Shown here: piece by piece, positions 61,519 through 64,000 of the stretch
Layout of the letters: each line of letters begins with the position of its first letter
How positions within the stretch are numbered: position 1 is the stretch's first letter
Source of the DNA: Pantoea cypripedii
GTDB taxonomy: Bacteria; Pseudomonadota; Gammaproteobacteria; Enterobacterales; Enterobacteriaceae
DNA length: 64,000 nucleotides
Direction of reading: 5' to 3'
Assembly (NCBI RefSeq): GCF_011395035.1
Contig: NZ_CP024769.1
Location: 42,869 to 106,868, forward strand
Notes under the pieces: generated by a model
Told to the model about the DNA's origin: nothing
The model's input: the letters and a program-made list of their open reading frames with translations, nothing else
The model's database searches: none
Translations under genes and position numbers: made by a program

Positions 61519-62175
61519 TTAAATGCGGCCGTATTTGGCCAGCCCTTCACGCAGCGATCCTGACTGGATAATCAGTTTGGCCTGTTCCAGCTCGCGCTGA
61601 TCGATGGATTTGGACAGTTCCAGCACCGCTTCAACCTGGGCCTGCGGGACACACACCACGCCATCGACATCACCCACAATCAAATCACCCGGGTGAATCG
61701 TCACCTCGCCCAGGGTTAAGGTGACGTTGGCGTCGAGGGTTTTGAAGCGCCCCAGCGTGGTGCCAGGGGTCACGGTTTTGGCAAACACCGGGAAATCGTA
61801 ATCACGGCGGATCTCGGTTAAGTCACGCACGCCGCCCATCAATACCGCGCCCTCATGCTTATTCGCGACTGCGCCAGCGGTCATCAGGCCACCCCAGACA
61901 GCAACGTTTTCCAGTGCCGGGCTGCCGCCGATCACAATCACGGAACCGGCTTCTGACTCATCAATGGCATCCAGCGCATGCTGTGGCGGTAATTTTTCCT
62001 CGGTGACATCTTCGAGGATGGTTACTGCCGGGCCGACAATCTTCTTATCGTTGATACGGTTCTTCACCTCAAACGGCAGGAACATGGTTTTACCGACAAT
62101 CTGGTCGCAGGCATCCGCAATCGAAGCGGTGGAAAAAATGGCGCGATAACCTTCAATAATCTCTTTGCTATACAT
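61519..62175 (-). CDS. RraA-like / 4-hydroxy-2-oxoacid aldolase-family protein
   Basis: 218 aa. It carries the RraA-like fold signature 'GGLMTAGAVANKHEGAVLMGGVRDLTEIRRDYDFPVFAKTVTPG' (with the Gly-x-Arg-Asp metal and substrate residues) and 'GDLIVGDVDGVVCVP'. The group includes HMG/CHA aldolases and oxaloacetate decarboxylases; true RNase E inhibitors lack the catalytic Arg. In this operon it is probably an aldolase or decarboxylase acting on a keto sugar acid. Confidence 0.85.
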   Translation of the reverse strand: MYSKEIIEGYRAIFSTASIADACDQIVGKTMFLPFEVKNRINDKKIVGPAVTILEDVTEEKLPPQHALDAIDESEAGSVIVIGGSPALENVAVWGGLMTAGAVANKHEGAVLMGGVRDLTEIRRDYDFPVFAKTVTPGTTLGRFKTLDANVTLTLGEVTIHPGDLIVGDVDGVVCVPQAQVEAVLELSKSIDQRELEQAKLIIQSGSLREGLAKYGRI

Positions 62176-62203
62176 CTTCTCTTCCTCTTGGCAGGGCGGG
62201 TGA

Positions 62204-63163
62204 TTAACGATTCACCCAATTCAGGGGTTTGTTACCTTCAAAAACGCGCAGCACTTCCTGCGCGGCTTTGCGTTGCAGTTCAATCACTGATTCCTCAGTG
62301 AACCAGGCGGTATGGTCGGTACAAATCACGTCAGGTAATGTCAGGAGCGGGTGGTCAGCGCGGATGGGTTCCTGTTCAAACACATCAAGACCGGCAGCGA
62401 ACAGCTGACGATTTTGCAGGGCCTGAAACAGGGCGGTTTCATCGATCAGGCCGCCGCGTGAGGTGTTTACCAGCACGCTGGTGGGTTTCATCATCGCCAG
62501 CTGTTCCGCGCCGATCAGATGGCGGGTTTTCTCTGACAACGGGACATGCAGGGAGATAAAGTCGGCTTCACGACACAATGTTTCCAGCGAGACGTTGACC
62601 ACCCCGGCATCTTCTGCGGCCTGAGCATCCAGCAGCGGATCGCACACCAGCAGCGAGCGGAAACCGATGCCGCGAGCTTTAGCCGCCAGGCAGCGGGCGA
62701 TACGACCAAAGCCCACCACGCCCAGCACTTTGCCGCTCATGCGGAACATGGGTTCAGCCTGGCCGATGTTCCACTGGCCCTGATGAACCTGCTGATTGCG
62801 TGAGGTAATGCGGCGGGTAGCGGCCAGCAGCAAGGCCAGCGCGTGTTCGGCGACGTCTTCCGATCCGTAATCCGGTACGTTGGCGACATAAATCCCTTTC
62901 TCTTTCGCCGCCACGAGATCGACGTTATCCACCCCGACGCCGTAGCGCACCACCGCCTGGCATTTATCCAGTGCGGCGATCATGCCGCTGTCGAGGCGTG
63001 CTTCACGCAGCATCACGGCATCGGCATCACGCAACTGTGCCAGCAGCGTGTCCCGCGCGGTATTGGCAGGGATCACCACAAACTGCGGATGAAAGGCGGC
63101 GAGAATGGCTTCTTCTTCACGGTAATGCACGTAACCCGGTTCGAGAACCACAATCTTTTTCAT
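62204..63163 (-). CDS. D-2-hydroxyacid dehydrogenase
   Basis: 319 aa. The NAD-binding motif is 'GVVGFGRIARCLAAKARGIGF' (about residues 145-165), with catalytic Arg in 'VNTSRGGLIDE', Glu in 'LDVFEQEPI' and His in 'CTDHTAWFTEE'. It belongs to the SerA/CtBP-like branch of D-isomer-specific dehydrogenases. It oxidises a 2-hydroxy acid to the keto acid, which the aldolase-like and kinase products could take further. Confidence 0.9.
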   Translation of the reverse strand: MKKIVVLEPGYVHYREEEAILAAFHPQFVVIPANTARDTLLAQLRDADAVMLREARLDSGMIAALDKCQAVVRYGVGVDNVDLVAAKEKGIYVANVPDYGSEDVAEHALALLLAATRRITSRNQQVHQGQWNIGQAEPMFRMSGKVLGVVGFGRIARCLAAKARGIGFRSLLVCDPLLDAQAAEDAGVVNVSLETLCREADFISLHVPLSEKTRHLIGAEQLAMMKPTSVLVNTSRGGLIDETALFQALQNRQLFAAGLDVFEQEPIRADHPLLTLPDVICTDHTAWFTEESVIELQRKAAQEVLRVFEGNKPLNWVNR

Positions 63164-63289
63164 GACAACCTTCTTAAACTGACATGTTAGTTTTGATTGA
63201 TGTTGACGGTGAATATCCGTATCAGCAAGATTTAAGTCTGATATTGGTGATATGCGTCACGTTTTATTGATTAAATCTGAAATGTTAGA

Positions 63290-64000
63290 TTAATGTCCCG
63301 GCATCGGAGCAACGCTGGGTTCGCGCTGACGTTGCAGCCATTTGATGATCATCATGGTGCAGATCCCGCCTACCAGCATGACGATGCTGAGATAGACCAT
63401 CGGCGCGGTGGCGCTTTGCATTTGATCGCGGACCAGTGGGATGGTGTTTTGGGCGAAGAAACCACCGAGGTTAGCCAGCGAGTTAATGATGGCAATACCC
63501 GCAGCCGCTGATGCGCCGGAGAGGAATTTGGTCAGATTCCAGAAGCAGGGCTGGATGGCGAATACCGATAACACCACGCCGCAGATAAAGGCAAAACTGA
63601 TGACCGGCTGGCTGGCAAACCACACCGAACCGATAAGGCAGACGGCAGAGGTAAACATCGGCAACGCGACATTAATGAACGGGTTATTGGTGCGTTCCGG
63701 CTTCTGTGTCAGCCAGCGCAGCATGATCATCACCAGCGCCCAGGGGATCATATTGACGAATCCGTTGGTCATATCGGTGACCCCGAATGATTTCACGATG
63801 GTGGGCATCCAGTAGCTGATGCCATAAGCACCGAAGCAGATAAAGCCATACACCAGGGCCAGCGCCAGTACGCGTTTATCCGTCAGGGATTTGAATAGCG
63901 TATCGACAGATTTATCGGTCTCCTGACGGCGTTCTTCATCCAGGCGTTGTGACAACCATTGCTTTTGTTCGGCTGTCAGAAACGAGGCGTGGGACGGACT
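63290..64000 (-). CDS. MFS transporter of the anion:cation symporter group (5' end outside window)
   Basis: The frame is open to base 64000, giving at least 236 residues of the C-terminal half. The central cytoplasmic loop 'FLTAEQKQWLSQRLDEERRQETDKS' is typical of ACS-family sugar-acid/tartrate/phthalate transporters, followed by six membrane helices ('SYWMPTIVKSFGVTDMTNGFVNMIPWALVMI', 'FLSGASAAAGIAIINSLANLGGFF'). It is the first visible gene of the sugar-acid operon and probably imports its substrate. Confidence 0.88.
   Translation of the reverse strand, partial: SPSHASFLTAEQKQWLSQRLDEERRQETDKSVDTLFKSLTDKRVLALALVYGFICFGAYGISYWMPTIVKSFGVTDMTNGFVNMIPWALVMIMLRWLTQKPERTNNPFINVALPMFTSAVCLIGSVWFASQPVISFAFICGVVLSVFAIQPCFWNLTKFLSGASAAAGIAIINSLANLGGFFAQNTIPLVRDQMQSATAPMVYLSIVMLVGGICTMMIIKWLQRQREPSVAPMPGH

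Overview
The window looks like part of a large low-copy plasmid (megaplasmid) of an enterobacterium, most likely Pantoea or a close Erwiniaceae relative. The main evidence is a complete plasmid core at about 25.6-31.2 kb. It consists of a P1-type parAB operon with a parS-like site behind parB, a Rep_3/RepFIB-type replication initiator gene, and iterons on both sides of it. Most cargo genes resemble enterobacterial ones (yegTUVW, sad-type aldehyde dehydrogenase). No tRNA, rRNA or CRISPR array was seen. The genus is an inference from gene content, not from a marker gene.

Layout. 0-0.5 kb: end of an IS481-family element. 0.5-1.6: orphan iron/siderophore-type binding protein with a Fur-like box. 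1.7-7.7: IclR regulator divergent from RidA, a polar amino acid ABC importer and a DSD1-like PLP deaminase. 7.9-13.5: aldo/keto reductase, SDR, LysR, Asp/Glu racemase and a FUSC exporter. 13.7-25.6: organosulfur region with an SsuA-like protein, SfnB-like oxidoreductase, MFS, a MetNIQ-like importer, an LLM monooxygenase, an FAD/NAD(P) protein, a deleted ssuD-like gene and a sigma54 activator fused to a sulfonate-binding domain. 25.6-31.2: partition and replication. 31.4-45.4: succinate semialdehyde-type dehydrogenase and a complete aerobic nicotinate catabolic cluster (nicAB, nicC, nicX, nicD, nicF, nicE, nicR-like, nicT-like, with the molybdenum-cofactor helpers mocA-like and xdhC). 45.6-49.6: yegTUVW. 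49.7-53.6: AT-rich island with a small lipoprotein, a winged-helix regulator, a frameshifted HNH-nuclease bacteriocin and its intact immunity gene. 53.7-57.9: MFS/TetR pair, tautomerase, Zur-type box with a COG0523 GTPase, and a GntR regulator. 58.0-60.5: SGNH hydrolase and acyltransferase. 60.5-64.0: sugar-acid-type operon (PfkB kinase, RraA-like, 2-hydroxyacid dehydrogenase, MFS), cut by the window end.

How the parts work together. The nic genes cover every step from nicotinate to fumarate: NicAB hydroxylation, NicC decarboxylating hydroxylation, NicX ring opening, NicD deformylation, NicF deamidation and NicE isomerisation. The active-site residues of NicX and NicD can be read directly. 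In the sulfur region, oxygenases and importers for organosulfur compounds sit in a minus-strand operon divergent from the activator, and a -24/-12-type promoter lies between them. Its fused binding domain suggests that the activator senses ligand in the cytoplasm.

The replication region has the same order as P1: DnaA-box-like sites, GATC repeats, five iterons, rep, then a control array of iterons. Here that array is very large (32 copies over 1.7 kb). Three further iteron-like sites lie far from the origin, two of them inside genes.
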